Shown here: piece after piece, positions 24,605-36,661 of the stretch
How positions within the stretch are numbered: position 1 is the stretch's first letter
Layout of the letters: each line of letters starts with the position of its first letter
DNA from: Lingula anatina
Lineage: Eukaryota > Brachiopoda > Lingulata > Lingulida > Lingulidae
Direction of reading: 5' to 3'
DNA length: 64,000 nucleotides
Assembly (NCBI RefSeq): GCF_001039355.2
Contig: NW_019775214.1
Span: forward strand, 213,669-277,668
Position numbers and translations under genes: made by a program
The notes under the pieces: model-generated
Told to the model about the DNA's origin: nothing
The model's database searches: none
Seen by the model: only the letters and a program-made list of their open reading frames with translations

Positions 24605-26206
24605 ATGTCATGATTTCTAAGTGTCAGTATTAATGAATTGAAAAACACTCTGAAGGCAACAAGGAACATTCTCCAGGTAAACCAGGAATGCATTAGTTTT
24701 GCACGGGCTGTAGGTTCAAAATTTCGTTTGGATAAAAAAAATGGATTATCCAAATATTAGAATTTTGTTGCTTCTTTTCAGAATGAATGTAGTAAGAAAA
24801 TCATCCTTTCTACTGGACCAAAATGTGCAATATCTGATAAAATCTAGCAGATGTGGAGTTGCCTGTTTACAAAGTCACCCATACAGGAAGATCATATTTT
24901 GCAATAGGGAAATAATGGTATTTACACACACTTGTACGCACGCACGCACAGCGACACATACACACATCATTTAAATGTACATCGGGAAAACTTCAAATGA
25001 AATCTGTAAGAATAATAAGGATTGTTCCTAATCTTTCAGAAAATAAAGATAAAAGATATTAATAATTATGGTAGATAAATGATTGGATTAGAAATAATAT
25101 ACTGTACACTGTATATTCCATGTGTTTATTATCAAAGTAATTATAAATTTGTGATGATTAAATTAGAGATGAAATCTTATTAATGGCTAGAGGTAGAAAT
25201 GTTTTTTGTTTGGTTTTTTTTTTTTTTTTTTGTTTTTCTCTTCTTTTTCATACAAGTTGTGGCCAAGATATCTCAACAAAGGGCAATTTGATGGTTCCAG
25301 CCTGAGAAGACCAGCTCAACTTTGTCATCATCCATTCACCAGGGTACAGAGGTATAGCCAGAGATCTGGTCCAGACCAGGACCAGCAGTCCCAGCATGGT
25401 GAACATGGACATTACTCCAGGATTATGGAGAGACTTGTCACCATTGAGAATGACACCAGGCTATATGGTTACTCTACTCTTAGAATAGGAGGCGCTGTTG
25501 TGATTTTAACTGGTGAGTTTCATTTGTGTTAAGATTTAAATCTCTCATCCTTATTTTGTAATACAATTTGGTTTGATTTCTATGATCAGAAGGTCTGTCT
25601 ACAAGTTCAATTTTGAATGTTACCAAAATTTTGCATCATATCAGTTGTAGAACGTACTTTGAATCAATGTGATAATTTCGATAATGACAGCATGTACATG
25701 ATTCTGACTTCTGGAGTGTTAACAGTGTTTATAACGTTTGAATTTAAGGAAGGGTCTCTCCCTACTGAAAATTTACAGAATACCATGATAGCTTTTATCT
25801 TTCTTTGAATTTATTTAAAAATAAATTCAAAGAAAGATATACAGTTGACTGACTTAAAAACTCTGTTTTGGTTATTAACATCTTAATTTGTAATTTTCAG
25901 GCATAGCAGTATATTTGTTTAGAGAACAGATAAGGGAAAATGTAGCAGACGAAGTGTCGCAAGTAACAACCAGGTCATTAAGTGACGAAAATGTACAAAA
26001 CAAAGCCCAGGACTTAGCTTTGGCTCTCTTGAATGAAATATTGACTGATAAAAACATTCAAGATCTTAGTGGTGTGTATAGGATTCAGTTTTTTCTTTGA
26101 CAATGTACATGTATATGAGATCGATGCTGTGCATGCATGCATTTCCAAGTCATTGCTAGTTATGTTTAAAAATGTGTGTGTGTTTGTGCGTGTGTGCATG
26201 TGTGTG

Positions 26207-26259
<53 letters not shown>

Positions 26260-27084
26260 TTGACAATTATTTTTTATGTAATGTGAAATAACCTTGGAGA
26301 GGGATGATAGTACTGGGCCTTTTACTTATTTTTAAATATAAAAATATAAGTGTGCCAACATTAAACAAATAACATTTACTAAACCAAATAGCATAATTCT
26401 GCTACCCTTATGTGCTAACAACTTTAAGTTATCTGTTTGTGATAATCACTCTAAAAGGTAGTATATTTAGAGACTGTAAAGCATCAGTCTGTTAATGACA
26501 ACATAGTCCAAAATTTACTGCCACTTTTACACCTGTTTATTTGTTTGTCATGTTTAAAAATCTCATCATTTAACTTTATCAGTACAATAAAGTGATACCA
26601 AATAGTCTAACAATTTTTTCATGTTACAGTTGTATTTCTTCAAAATGTCTTTGGCCAGCCAGGAACCCAAGAAACTGCTTCAAAACTTCTTGAGGACGTC
26701 TTGACAGATTCCACAGTGCAGGCAAATCTTACTGAAGTTTTCAAAACAATTCTGGTCAGTGCATTTGGAGACAGCAACTTCAGAGAGAACTTGGCCCAGA
26801 ATTTGGATCCTCTGTTACGACATGAAAGTGTGATATATGGAGTTCAGCAGTTATTTATTGAACTTTTCAAAAGCAAGACAGTGCAGGAAGAAGCTGCAAA
26901 ATTTTTAAGTGAGGTAATTACCAAAGACATTGTTGTGGAGCAGGCTACAAAGTTAGGTAAAGCAGCAACGAATAATATCGTCAAGGATACTGAGGTTCAG
27001 CAGGAAGTGGGCAATGCACTGTGGTCTTCAGCAGGGTATGCACTCACACCAAGCTTTCTTGGTTCAAAGACAAAAGCTACATAA
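24605..27084 (+). CDS. Unrecognised single-pass protein with helical repeats; this copy has a stop at codon 3
   Basis: Exons 24605-24676, 25257-25512, 25901-26071, 26630-27084 (TAA) join in frame to 318 codons. The start is taken from the intact second copy. The N-terminus is basic and nearly free of acidic residues (RYLNKGQ, SSLRRPAQ, FTRVQRYSQR), suggesting a mitochondrial presequence. A single hydrophobic segment follows (RIGGAVVILTGIAVYLF, about residue 100). The remaining two-thirds is a run of amphipathic helices in which a unit like L-x-D-x-x-V-Q-x-x-L recurs every 17-20 residues (LSDENVQNKA, LTDKNIQDLS, LTDSTVQANL, KSKTVQEEAA, VKDTEVQQEV). I do not recognise the family. In this copy the third codon is TGA (ATG TCA TGA) where the other copy has TGG, so normal initiation would give nothing; the next in-frame Met begins MERLVTIEND in exon 2. 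Confidence 0.8.
25796..25839. repeat. 44-bp near-perfect palindrome in an intron
   Basis: TATCTTTCTTTGAATTTATT is followed by its reverse complement after a few bases. The second copy (31215-31258) has the same hairpin with one changed base. It lies about 60 bases before the acceptor of the membrane-segment exon. Confidence 0.85.
26176..26258. repeat. (GT)n microsatellite
   Basis: Interrupted GT/TG repeat of about 80 bases after the third exon of the 317-residue gene. The second copy has a shorter uninterrupted run at about 31590-31636. Confidence 0.9.
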
Positions 27085-27214
27085 CTTGTAGAAAGACACA
27101 AATTACTGTGTGAAGCTGAGAGTCACTCTGAATATATTTTAATCGCTGATCAATGCGGATGATAGATATTATTACCATTTTCATCTACTGTACAAGTATC
27201 TGTGCTTTTGCAAC

Positions 27215-27220
27215 AATAAA
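27215..27220 (+). terminator. Polyadenylation signal of the 317-residue gene, first copy
   Basis: AATAAA, 131 bases after the stop codon, conserved in the second copy. Confidence 0.6.
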
Positions 27221-27284
27221 AGATATTGGATTTCATTGAGTAATTGCTGAGATAATATGTTAATTTATTATATCACAATACAAT

Positions 27285-27285
27285 N
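27285..27285. other. Single-N assembly join
   Basis: One N lies between copy A and copy B of the second large repeat, next to a long (TA)n run that corresponds to the short (TA)n at about 22551-22563. Confidence 0.95.
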
Positions 27286-27371
<86 letters not shown>

Positions 27372-27664
27372 GCTTATACCAGATAACAAAAAAAAACTGA
27401 TAATAACATATATAGCTATATGTACAAGATGAAAGTCTCTAAAAGATGTTCTTGCATGAAAGATCACAGTGTCTTTTGCAATCAAAGATCTTAAGTCATA
27501 CTGTTTTTATAGAAATCTACATGTTCATCAGCACATTACTACTGGTAGGTGACAGAAGCAGAAAGTACACACTTTTACATAGATTGTGAAAAAATAGGGT
27601 CTCAATGCAATTTGACAAAGATTGGTGTAGTACAATATTTATTTAGAACAATGTCCTCCTTACC

Positions 27665-27989
27665 ATACAGAGTAAGCTATTCCACTCTGTTCAAAGTCAA
27701 TCCCTGTGTTATTTTCAGTGCAAATCAAGTAGTCTGTCCTGTTACTCAGGGCAACTGTACTGTTACATAGATAATGGTATGTTGTGATGAATTTGAGTAA
27801 TCGCTGAGCTTCCTTTTCAGCTGTAGCAAGAGGCCTTAATGGCCTCCATTTACTACCATAGTAATGTATAGTAACATAACAGTAAATTCCAATAACAAAG
27901 ACAACAAATAATGCGATGTTCCTCTTGATGCCCCTGCGGCATGGTTTCATTGGCCGAATCATCATGCACTTAGCAGTGTCGATGGCCAA
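27665..27989 (-). CDS. Second copy of the first exon of the METTL24-like gene (allelic duplicate)
   Basis: Encodes the same 109-residue start as 23168-22843 with one visible change (ALLVVF to ALFVVF) and the same donor site near 27663-27664. No exons 2-7 follow in this copy, because the duplicated block ends at the N at 27285. It is therefore not an independent gene. It lies in the second half of the direct repeat 27286-32676. Confidence 0.85.
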
Positions 27990-29437
27990 TTCTCTATTTT
28001 CAATTTTTCATTCAACATGTGGTGGTCTTGCGACCCTGTGTCCTGGAAAAGCATGGCTACAGTAATTCACTCCCGAAGGCCATCATCATCATCATCATCA
28101 TCTTCAATGGGGATGATATCATTTGAGGTCTGTATACCCTTGATGACCTGTGAATATAAAAAGATAAACTGTTAAATGTTATCAATAAATAAATAACTGC
28201 ATTACTTAATTTGAACCCTATTCCTCAATTTGTCTCTCTTTATAACCCTATCAATGGGTGTATCTTAAAGTATGTGCTGTTGCTGAATGCAAGACTCTGA
28301 AAGTGCCATATAAGCCAGGTGATACCACAAACAAGTGAATGAACACATCTCTGTGCATATCATATTGGGGCAAGAATACTGTACATGACTTTGTGATGTG
28401 ATGTGTGTAATGATCACAGCTCAATGTAGAGTAAAATATGGAAATGATATCAGAGTTTGCAAGATGCCCATAGCTCAAGTGCACTGCTACATGCCTCTAC
28501 TGCAGAAACTCTAGCAAAACAGCAGATGTACACACATGTAAGTACAGTGGTAAAACAAGAATCATGTAAATAAACCCCAAGTTTCAAGCTTTACTCTTTA
28601 GGCCTCATATATGTAAGTCCATGTGTCATGCAAAAATATGTCTGCCAAAATACATGTATAAGTACAACTGGGGATTTACAAAAATGAAAATTAGCAAACT
28701 GAGTTATTTTAGCAAATTAAGTTAAAATAATAAATATTCAAATATGAATAAATTTATAAATAACTGTAATGAGCAGTTGCTTTAACCCAGGCAGCCATGA
28801 CCTTATTAATACCTGTGCATATACACTCACAACAACATATGAGTTATATGCAAGTGCAGGGATACTTGGCCTGGGAGTATAAATTGATGCACAATGTCAA
28901 AGATAGTAAAGTAACACCACCCTATGTAAATATGAGAGCAAGTGTGATCTTCAACTTAAAGCCAACAAAATATCATAAGTCATCATTTTGCTAGGGTTAA
29001 TTCAAGGTCAAGCTTAAGATTAGACATAAATGGATTTATGTATCAAATCTTAAACGGAGGGCATGGCATTTTTACTCTTAACGTAAAATAACTTGACTTC
29101 AGCCACTGGCGTCAATATTCATGATTCAATATACAGTACGTCAATGCTTGAATAATGAATTTCTGATCTATTAATTTCCAAGTTACTCCTAGTAGTCTTG
29201 AAGCCCCATATAATCATTTAGACTATCCCTTAAAACAATTATCAACGATTTACTACAGTAGGAACAACAACTTACCTCTTTCCATAAAAAATTAGCCCGA
29301 TTTTTTTGGTTTTGGAGGTAGGAAAAAAGGTTCCATTCTTCATCATGTGAAGTACAGAAATAACATATCTAAAATTCGTCTGAAAAAAAAAACCTACCGG
29401 CAACTTTCATTGAGACTCATTGAACGACCCAAAACAA

Positions 29438-31588
29438 ATGTCATGGTTTCTAAGTGTTAGTATTAATGAATTGAAAAACACTCTGAAGGCAACAAGGAAC
29501 ATTCTCCAGGTAACCCAGGAAGGCATTAGTCTCGCACGCATTGTAAAGGGCCTAGTTTTCGGGCTTACTGTACTGGGTACTTGCATGCACATGCACCCTT
29601 TACCTGCGGTATGATATCCTCTCTGAAAAGTTTTAGGTATGCTGCTCATGTTTATGTCTTTGAAAATGTCTTTAAGTCATATTTGTCTAAATCATGCAGA
29701 GCAGCTATCTTTCTCAATTCAGAACTTAAAAAAAAACCCCTCAAAATTGCCTGATGTTGCTATATTTCCTTGTAACAAGAACTTTAAAATTTTAAACTTT
29801 TAAATGTTAGGATGACACAACAGTAGAAACAGTTCAGAATCAGTGTGTAAATGATTGAATTGGAAATGGTATAAAACTGCAAATTTTTGCGGAGGTATGG
29901 GCGGAATAGCAAATTGTGAGTAGAAGAAAATTATTTTTATCTTGAAAAAAATTGGATGTGAAGCAAGATCCTACACAGTATACCTTTAAACAATGGGACT
30001 ACAGCCACTGATTTTTGGGTTAACAAAAAAACAACAAATAATTCAAAGCATTTGACTTAATCTGTGTTACATATTTTTAAGTATTTAAAATGGATTTTAA
30101 AACCTTAAAATTTTGTTCAATTTTAGTGTAATATTTTAACCAGCTGTAGGTTCAAAATTTTGTTTAGATAAAAAAGATTGTATATAATGGATTATCCAAA
30201 TATTAGAATTTTGTTGTTCTTTTCAGAATGAATGTAGTAAGAAAATCATCCTTTCTACTGAACCAAAATGTGCAATATCTGATAAAATTTAACAAATGTG
30301 GACTTGCTTGTTTACAAAGTCACCCAGACAGGAAGATCATATTTTGCAATAGGGAAATTATGGTATTTACACACACTTGTACGCATGCATGCACAGCGAC
30401 ACATACATACATACATCATTTAAAAGTACATCGGAAAAACTTCAAATAAAATCTGTAAGATTACATGTAATAAGGACTGTTCCTAATCTTTCAGAAAATA
30501 AAAATAAAAGACATTAATAATTATGGTAGATAAATGATTGGATTAGATATAATATATATTTCATGTGTTTATTATCAAAGTAAATTATAAATTTGTGATG
30601 ATTAAATTAGAGAAGAAATCTTATTAATGGCTAGAGGGAGAAATGTTTTTTTTTTTCTCTTCTTTTTCATACAAGTTGTGGCCAAGATATCTCAACAAAG
30701 GGCAATTTGATGGTTCCAGCCTAAGAAGACCAGCTCAACTTTGTCATCATCCATTCACCAGGGTGCAGAGTTATAGCCAAAGATCTGGTCCAGACCAGGA
30801 CCAACAGTCCCAGCATGGTGAACATGGACATTACTCCAGGATTATGGAGAGACTTGTCACCATTGAGAATGACACCAGGCTATATGGTTACTCTACTCTT
30901 AGAATAGGAGGCGCTGTTGTGATTTCAACTGGTGAGTTTCATTTGTGTTAAGATTTAAATCTCTCATCCTTATTTTGTAATACAATTTGGTTTGATTTCT
31001 ATGATCAGAAGGTCTGTCTACAAGTTCAGTTTTGAATGTTACCAAAATTTTGCATCATATCAGTTGTAGAACGTACTTTGAATCAATGTGATAATTTCGA
31101 TAATGACAGCATGTACATGATTCTGACTTCTGGAGTGTTGACAGTGTTTATAACATTTGAATTTAAGGAAGGGTCTCTCCCTACTGAAAATTTACAGAAT
31201 ACCATGATAGCTTTTATCTTTCTTTGAATTTATTTAAAAATAAATTCAAAGAAATATATACAGTTTACTGACTTAAAAACTCTGTTTTGGTTATTAACAT
31301 CTTAATTTGTAATTTTCAGGCATAGCAGTATATTTGTTTAGAGAACAGATAAGGGAAAATGTAGCAGACGAAGTGTCTCAAGTAACAACCAGGTCATTAA
31401 GTGACGAAAATGTACAAAACAAAGCCCAGGACTTGGCTTTGGCTCTCTTGAATGAAATATTGACTGATAAAAACATTCAAGATCTTAGTGGTGTGTATAG
31501 GATTCAGTTTTTTCTTTGACAATGTACATGTATATGAGATTGATGCTGTGCATGAATGCATTTCCAAGTCATTGCTAGTTATGTTTAA

Positions 31589-31637
<49 letters not shown>

Positions 31638-32476
31638 TATTTGACACTTATTTTTTATGTAATGTGAAATACCCTTGGAGAGGGATGATAGTACTGGGCC
31701 TTTTACTTATTTTTAAATATAGAAATATAAGTGTGCCAACATTAAACAAATAACATTTACTAAACCAAATAACATAATTCTGCTACCCTTATGTGCTAAC
31801 AACTTTAAGTTATCTGTTTGTGATGCTCACTCTAATAGGTAGTATATTTAGAGACTGTAAATCATCAGTCTGTTAATGAAAACATAGTGCAAAATTTACT
31901 GCCACTTTTACACCTGTTTGTTTGTCATGTCTCATCATTTAACTTTATCAGTACAATAAAGTGATAAATTTCTTACCTCAAAAATGATACCAAATAGTCT
32001 AACAATTTTTTCATGTTACAGTTGTATTTCTTCAAAATGTCTTTGGCCAGCCAGGAACCCAAGAAACTGCTTCAAAACTTCTTGAGGACGTCTTGACAGA
32101 TTCCACAGTGCAGGCAAATCTTACTGAGGTTTTCAAAACAATTCTGGTCAGTGCATTTGGAGACAGCAACTTCAGAAACAACTTGGCCCAGAATTTGGAG
32201 CCTCTGTTACGACATGAAAGTGTGATATATGGAGTTCAGCAGTTATTTATTGAACTTTTCAAAAGCAAGACAGTGCAGGAAGAAGCTGCAAAATTTTTAA
32301 GTGAGGTAATTACCAAAGACATTGTTGTGGAGCAGGCTACAAAGTTAGGTAAAGCAGCAACGAATAATATCGTCAAGGATACTGAGGTTCAGCAGGAAGT
32401 GGGCAATGCACTGTGGTCTTCAGCGGGGTACGCACTCACACCAAGCTTTCTTGGTTCAAAGACAAAAGTTACATAA
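29438..32476 (+). CDS. Second, intact copy of the 317-residue single-pass helical-repeat protein
   Basis: Exons 29438-29509, 30676-30931, 31320-31490, 32022-32476 (TAA), the same lengths as the first copy. The start ATG (MSWFLSVSINELKN) is the first in frame after an upstream TGA at 29411-29413. Differences from the first copy are few: codon 3 TGG instead of TGA, R to S in VQRYSQ, ILTG to ISTG, FRENL to FRNNL, NLDP to NLEP, KAT to KVT at the C-terminus. Most likely a mitochondrial or other organelle membrane protein with a helical solenoid tail, but no function can be assigned. An AATAAA near 32607-32612 probably serves as polyA signal. Confidence 0.8.
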
Positions 32477-32832
32477 CTTGTAGAAAGACACAAATTACTG
32501 TGTGTAGCTGAGAGTCAGTCTGAATATATTTTAATCGCTGATCAATGCGGATGATAGATATTATTACCATTTTCATCTACTGTACAAGTATCTGTGCTTT
32601 TGCAGCAATAAAAGATATTGGATTTCATTGAGTAATTGCTGAGATAATATGTTAATTTATTATATCACAATACAATAATTATTGTAAATTTTGTATTGGA
32701 AGGCATTTGGTATAGCTTAAAACAAGGCTGTAGGCAATGTGTGGGTACCACCATATTAGACTAGAAATTGTATGATGTCTTTGCTAAGTTACTCCAGGGA
32801 GCATTCCCATAGACACATAGGCCTACTTGGGT

Positions 32833-33009
32833 AGGTCCAACTCTGCAGGGGCTCTTGCTATAAGCAATCTGCTTAACTGAATGACACACCTCGCCGAGCA
32901 GCTAGGGGGTAATTACGTAACTTTCATATGCCCTTGGCTTAATAAACCCCTAGCTGCTTGAGGAGGCATGTCAGACAATTAAATGAAAATTCCCGCAGAG
33001 TTGGGCTGA
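32833..33009. mobile_element. MITE-like hairpin, about 177 bp
   Basis: Inverted arms: CCAACTCTGCAGGGG at the left against CCCGCAGAGTTGGG at the right, and CTCGCCGAGCAGCTAGGGGG against CCCCTAGCTGCTTGAGGAGG nearer the middle. Arms are imperfect, with no coding capacity. Confidence 0.7.
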
Positions 33010-33940
33010 GACAGTTCAGGTGTGTATGGGATCTTATTCTGTTTTATCTAAAAGATCACATTTTTAATCATTAACGATAAAAAGCAAGAATAAAGGATTA
33101 AATAGGTAATTAAATACACCGTGTATGAAATTACAGTTACACATATTCTTTTCTTATTTCTCATAATTGATGTTTGCAGATACACAGGATGGCTGGCTGA
33201 GTATAGGTATGAAACTAGAAAAACTTTCAGATTACCTATAAATTTGTATTCATAATGGAGTTTTAGAGACCCACCCCAAATGTTAGTTTCCAAACTGTTT
33301 TATTCTTCAAGTACTTGGTAATGTCCTTACTTAGTACTGCTGCACTGAAAGCTTATCAGTTTTATTTTTCTTGGTCCAGTAAGAAATACTTAGAGACCGT
33401 CAAAAGTTTTAATCTATAATTAAAAGCATAATCTAAACTTCACAGCCACTTGTTTCACACCTGTTAGTTTGCCCTGTCAAAACATTATGAAAGCTGTCTA
33501 ATTTATTGGCTAGATTATGCAATTAGCCCATAATTTGACCAATTATTGAAGCTTTTAGTGGATATTTGTTGACATAGCAGCTCTTGAAATTGCTCCAGAA
33601 ATCAAACCTTTGGTATTTTGCAGGGTTCTACAACCAGTGGTTTATTCATTGGGAATTACAAAAATGATAAAATTGATAACAAATAGTCACCATGTAATTT
33701 TGAGTCATGGGTAGGCCAGGGCATAAAATTGGTGGGGATTGTCACCAGAAAGATGATTTAAAGATGAATATTGGTGATTATTTTAAAGCAGTTATTTTTA
33801 CTCAAAGACAATAAAATTCCATCTTGATTTTGTAAAAAGATCATTCACTGCAATTTTTTCTTTACTTTTAATAGATCATTTAGCCTACTGCAATTTTTTC
33901 TTTTGTTGGCCAAGAAACAGGTTGTTTGGCCTAGTTGTTA
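33010..33940. other. Intergenic spacer upstream of the NPC2 cluster
   Basis: AT-rich sequence. I see no exon or element. A short direct repeat of TTTAGCCTACTGCAATTTTT-like sequence occurs around 33838-33902. Confidence 0.5.
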
Positions 33941-33948
33941 GCGTGGGG

Positions 33949-33954
33949 TATAAA
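33949..33954 (+). promoter_or_regulatory. TATA box of the first NPC2-like gene
   Basis: TATAAA within GGGGTATAAATGGCGC, 62 bases before the start codon at 34016 in an otherwise AT-rich region that has a local GC rise. Confidence 0.6.
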
Positions 33955-34015
33955 TGGCGCTAGGCTTGGTTTGAATCGCCCAAAAACTTTCAAAGTTTGC
34001 AAGCTATCCGCCAAA

Positions 34016-36078
34016 ATGAAAAAGAATTTTGCAGTCATTTTTGCAGTTGTTGCTGCTGTGCTGAAAGCAGAGCTGATAGATTATAAGGATTGTGGTGAGT
34101 AAATACTTGAATAGTCATATATATAATGATTATTAAAATCACAAGTTTTCTAAGGTGTTAAAAATCCTGTTTTAAAAAGCACTGAAAAATTGGAAAGTCA
34201 CCTTTGAATTACCAATATATATTGGATACATGGCTAAAAAAAATGTTACTAATTTCAAAGTTCAAATATTTGACAGTTTTGAATTTGAAGATTTTGCAAG
34301 GAAATTTGGGATATTTTAAATATTTAAGTTTTTTTATTGAAATCATGTTTTATAAATGCTGAAAATTTCATGACTCTACCTATTTTAATATTGGCACACC
34401 AAAGAAATTAAAATCTGAAGTCAAAATATGCTTTGATGGCCTATGTGACTTCTGACAGGTCCAGGTGGCATTTTTCAACATGTGATTTTTGTTTGATAAT
34501 ATAAAAACTGTTTCACTTTAATACTTGAAATTTTCAGGGTTGACCAATAATAATGTGTCAAAAATCTGTTAAAAATTTCATTTCAAAAACTTGTGAACTG
34601 TTGAAGTTATTGTACTTTGAAATATGGAAGGTTTAAATTATTGACTTAATTATAATTATCATTATTTTTTGAGCCATATAAATGATTTATTTTTCATTTT
34701 TCCCCCAACAGGTTCTAAAGGAGCTGTGCTGCATTCAGTGTACTTGCACCCTTGTTCCAAATTGCCATGTACTCTGCAAAGAGGACAGAATTACTCTGTG
34801 AATGTTAATTTTACTGCAGGTAGTTATATTGGTGCTGATACGAATTTGAGTTTAAACAATTCAGGGTGGGTGGCTAAAACTGTCAAGACATTTTTCAGTA
34901 AAGGATATTCTTTAAATGTGGTAATTTTATACTACAACCTGTTTTAACTGCAAATATATGGTATATTTCTTTTTTTTTTTTTTTTTTTTTTTTTTTGCGA
35001 GAAAAAAATTGTTTCTGGAAATAAAAGAGAATCCTGCTTATTTCGTTATTATTCCTTTGACTGAAAAAGTTTTGAAGTAAACTGCATCTTTGCATGTTAA
35101 AAACCCTCAAATTTCAAACACTCCCTGTCTTTCAATGTCTTATTATAATGAGCTACCCACAAAATATACTTAACTAGTATGTGAATAATCAGAACTAAAT
35201 TTTTTTCTCTCTTTTTTTTTCTTGCTATGCCAGCAATTTGTTGGTTTTAACAGTTTGATTAACCAGTTTTGGTAAAATACATTGAAGAATCCCTGTCTTA
35301 ATTTGTCTCTTATATCTTATAGAGGCAAACATTGGAGAGCTTACTTCAGTGGCCCACGCCCTGTTTGAAGACATGTCTGTCCCCTGGCCACTGCCAGACT
35401 CCAACAGTTGCCACAGTATGAATGGACCTGGGTGCCCACTGGTTACTGGTCATGTGTATTCCACTTCCATATCCATCAATGTACCACAGGTCATTCCACA
35501 GGTAAGATATTTGGATTATGTTGGTTAGAAAAATTTTGTTGAAAGAAATTATACCAGTCAAAAAGTTTTCATTTATGATAGATCCAGATATTTGATTTAC
35601 CTGTTGGCTGTTTTGTCTGTTCACTCTGACGGACTTGGTCACAACTGAATTACCTGTTCAGTTGAAGATGAACTTTTTGAAAATGAAATCAATTTTACTA
35701 TTAAAACTGAGATCCAATGAAACTATATGTGAAATTACCTGTATATATAATTACTTTGTCGTACCCATCAATAGAAGTGATTCAACTAGTAAAAAGCTTA
35801 TATTGATGCTTATTTCTAGTTTAATTTAATATACTTATATTTACTTTTCAAGTTTTGATCAATGAATGCTTAAGCTTGTTTGCAAGTGGGTTTATCAATT
35901 GCTATAAATAAATGTAAATTTGTTTTACATTTAATTGAACATCACAGTGATTTCTAATGTGATTTTGATTCTACGAAAATTGTTTCAGGTTCGCCTGGTC
36001 ATCAAACTTGAAATGGTGACCACAGAAAATTTACATGAAGTCTTCTGTTTGGTATTCCCTGCAATCCTTCAAGATTAA
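34016..36078 (+). CDS. NPC2-like secreted ML-domain lipid-binding protein (cluster gene 1)
   Basis: Exons 34016-34094, 34712-34819, 35323-35501, 35989-36078 (TAA) give 151 residues, the same length as human NPC2. Residues 1-18 form a signal peptide (FAVIFAVVAAVLKA). The mature protein has the six family cysteines in the usual spacing: YKDCG (26), HPCSKLPC, SCHSMNGPGC and EVFCLVF near the end. The loop VPWPLPDSNSC matches the V-P-x-P motif beside the sterol pocket. N-glycosylation sites NYS and NFT lie in strand 3. NPC2 proteins bind cholesterol or other lipids in the lysosome lumen or extracellular fluid. Intron phases are 1, 1, 0, as in the two neighbours. An AATAAA at 36534-36539 is a possible polyA signal. 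Confidence 0.92.
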
Positions 36079-36661
36079 ATTAATGCAAATGAGTCTACTT
36101 CTCATATATGACAATTTGATTTTTGTTTGGAAAAAGATGGAAGAAAGTTTGGGTTAAAGACAGAAATATTGCACCAGCAATGCAAATATTTTTATGTTGA
36201 CATTTTATTTTGTCATTTACAACTTTAACATTCATTTAGCAACAATCAATGCAATTCTGAAGATAGTGTACAACCAGTAAGCTTTGTGATAATTTTGTTT
36301 AATCCAGTAAGGTAAGCTTTTGTGTTACAAAAAGAAAAAAAAAGAAAAAAGGGCTATATTGAGCATATGTTGTAGTGTTAACATGTTGTAGTGTTAAGCA
36401 TGAAAATTCTGTGGTTTGAGTTTGACTATCGTCTCTTACATGTATAATGCAACTCTTTACCACAACAAAGGCAACAATCAATGCAATTTTTTCAACTGTT
36501 ATAACATTTTTGTGTTATGATTGCAAAAATAGAAATAAATTGATTGTTTTCTTGCAACATGAAAGTTAAATTTTCATTAATAAAAATTGTCTAATATTAC
36601 CGACACATGCTTGCAGTGTAAAGTAATTTGTAGAATTTGCACATCAATTATGTATAGAAAT

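Larger units (their letters stand above)
22550..27284 (+). repeat. Large direct repeat, copy A (METTL24-like first exon and 317-residue gene)
   Basis: Matches 27286-32676. The left edge is the (TA)n tract followed by ATGCTTATACCAGATAAC, and the right edge is TATATCACAATACAAT just before the N at 27285. Exons are almost identical; spacers show indels of a few to several hundred bases (copy B has a longer stretch around 29510-30130). Confidence 0.92.
27286..32676 (+). repeat. Large direct repeat, copy B
   Basis: Begins with a (TA)n tract of about 80 bases (27286-27368) and ends at TATATCACAATACAAT, after which the sequence is unique (AATTATTGTAAATTTTG). It contains the second copies of the METTL24-like first exon and of the 317-residue gene. 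Confidence 0.92.

Noticed and set aside
25617-25808. 63-residue open frame identical in both copies (25617 and 31036)
   Set aside because: Identity between the copies is explained by allelic duplication of the whole block. The frame is intronic and ends in the palindrome.
27273-27485. 70-residue frame of alternating Ile-Tyr
   Set aside because: Translation of a (TA)n microsatellite across the N.
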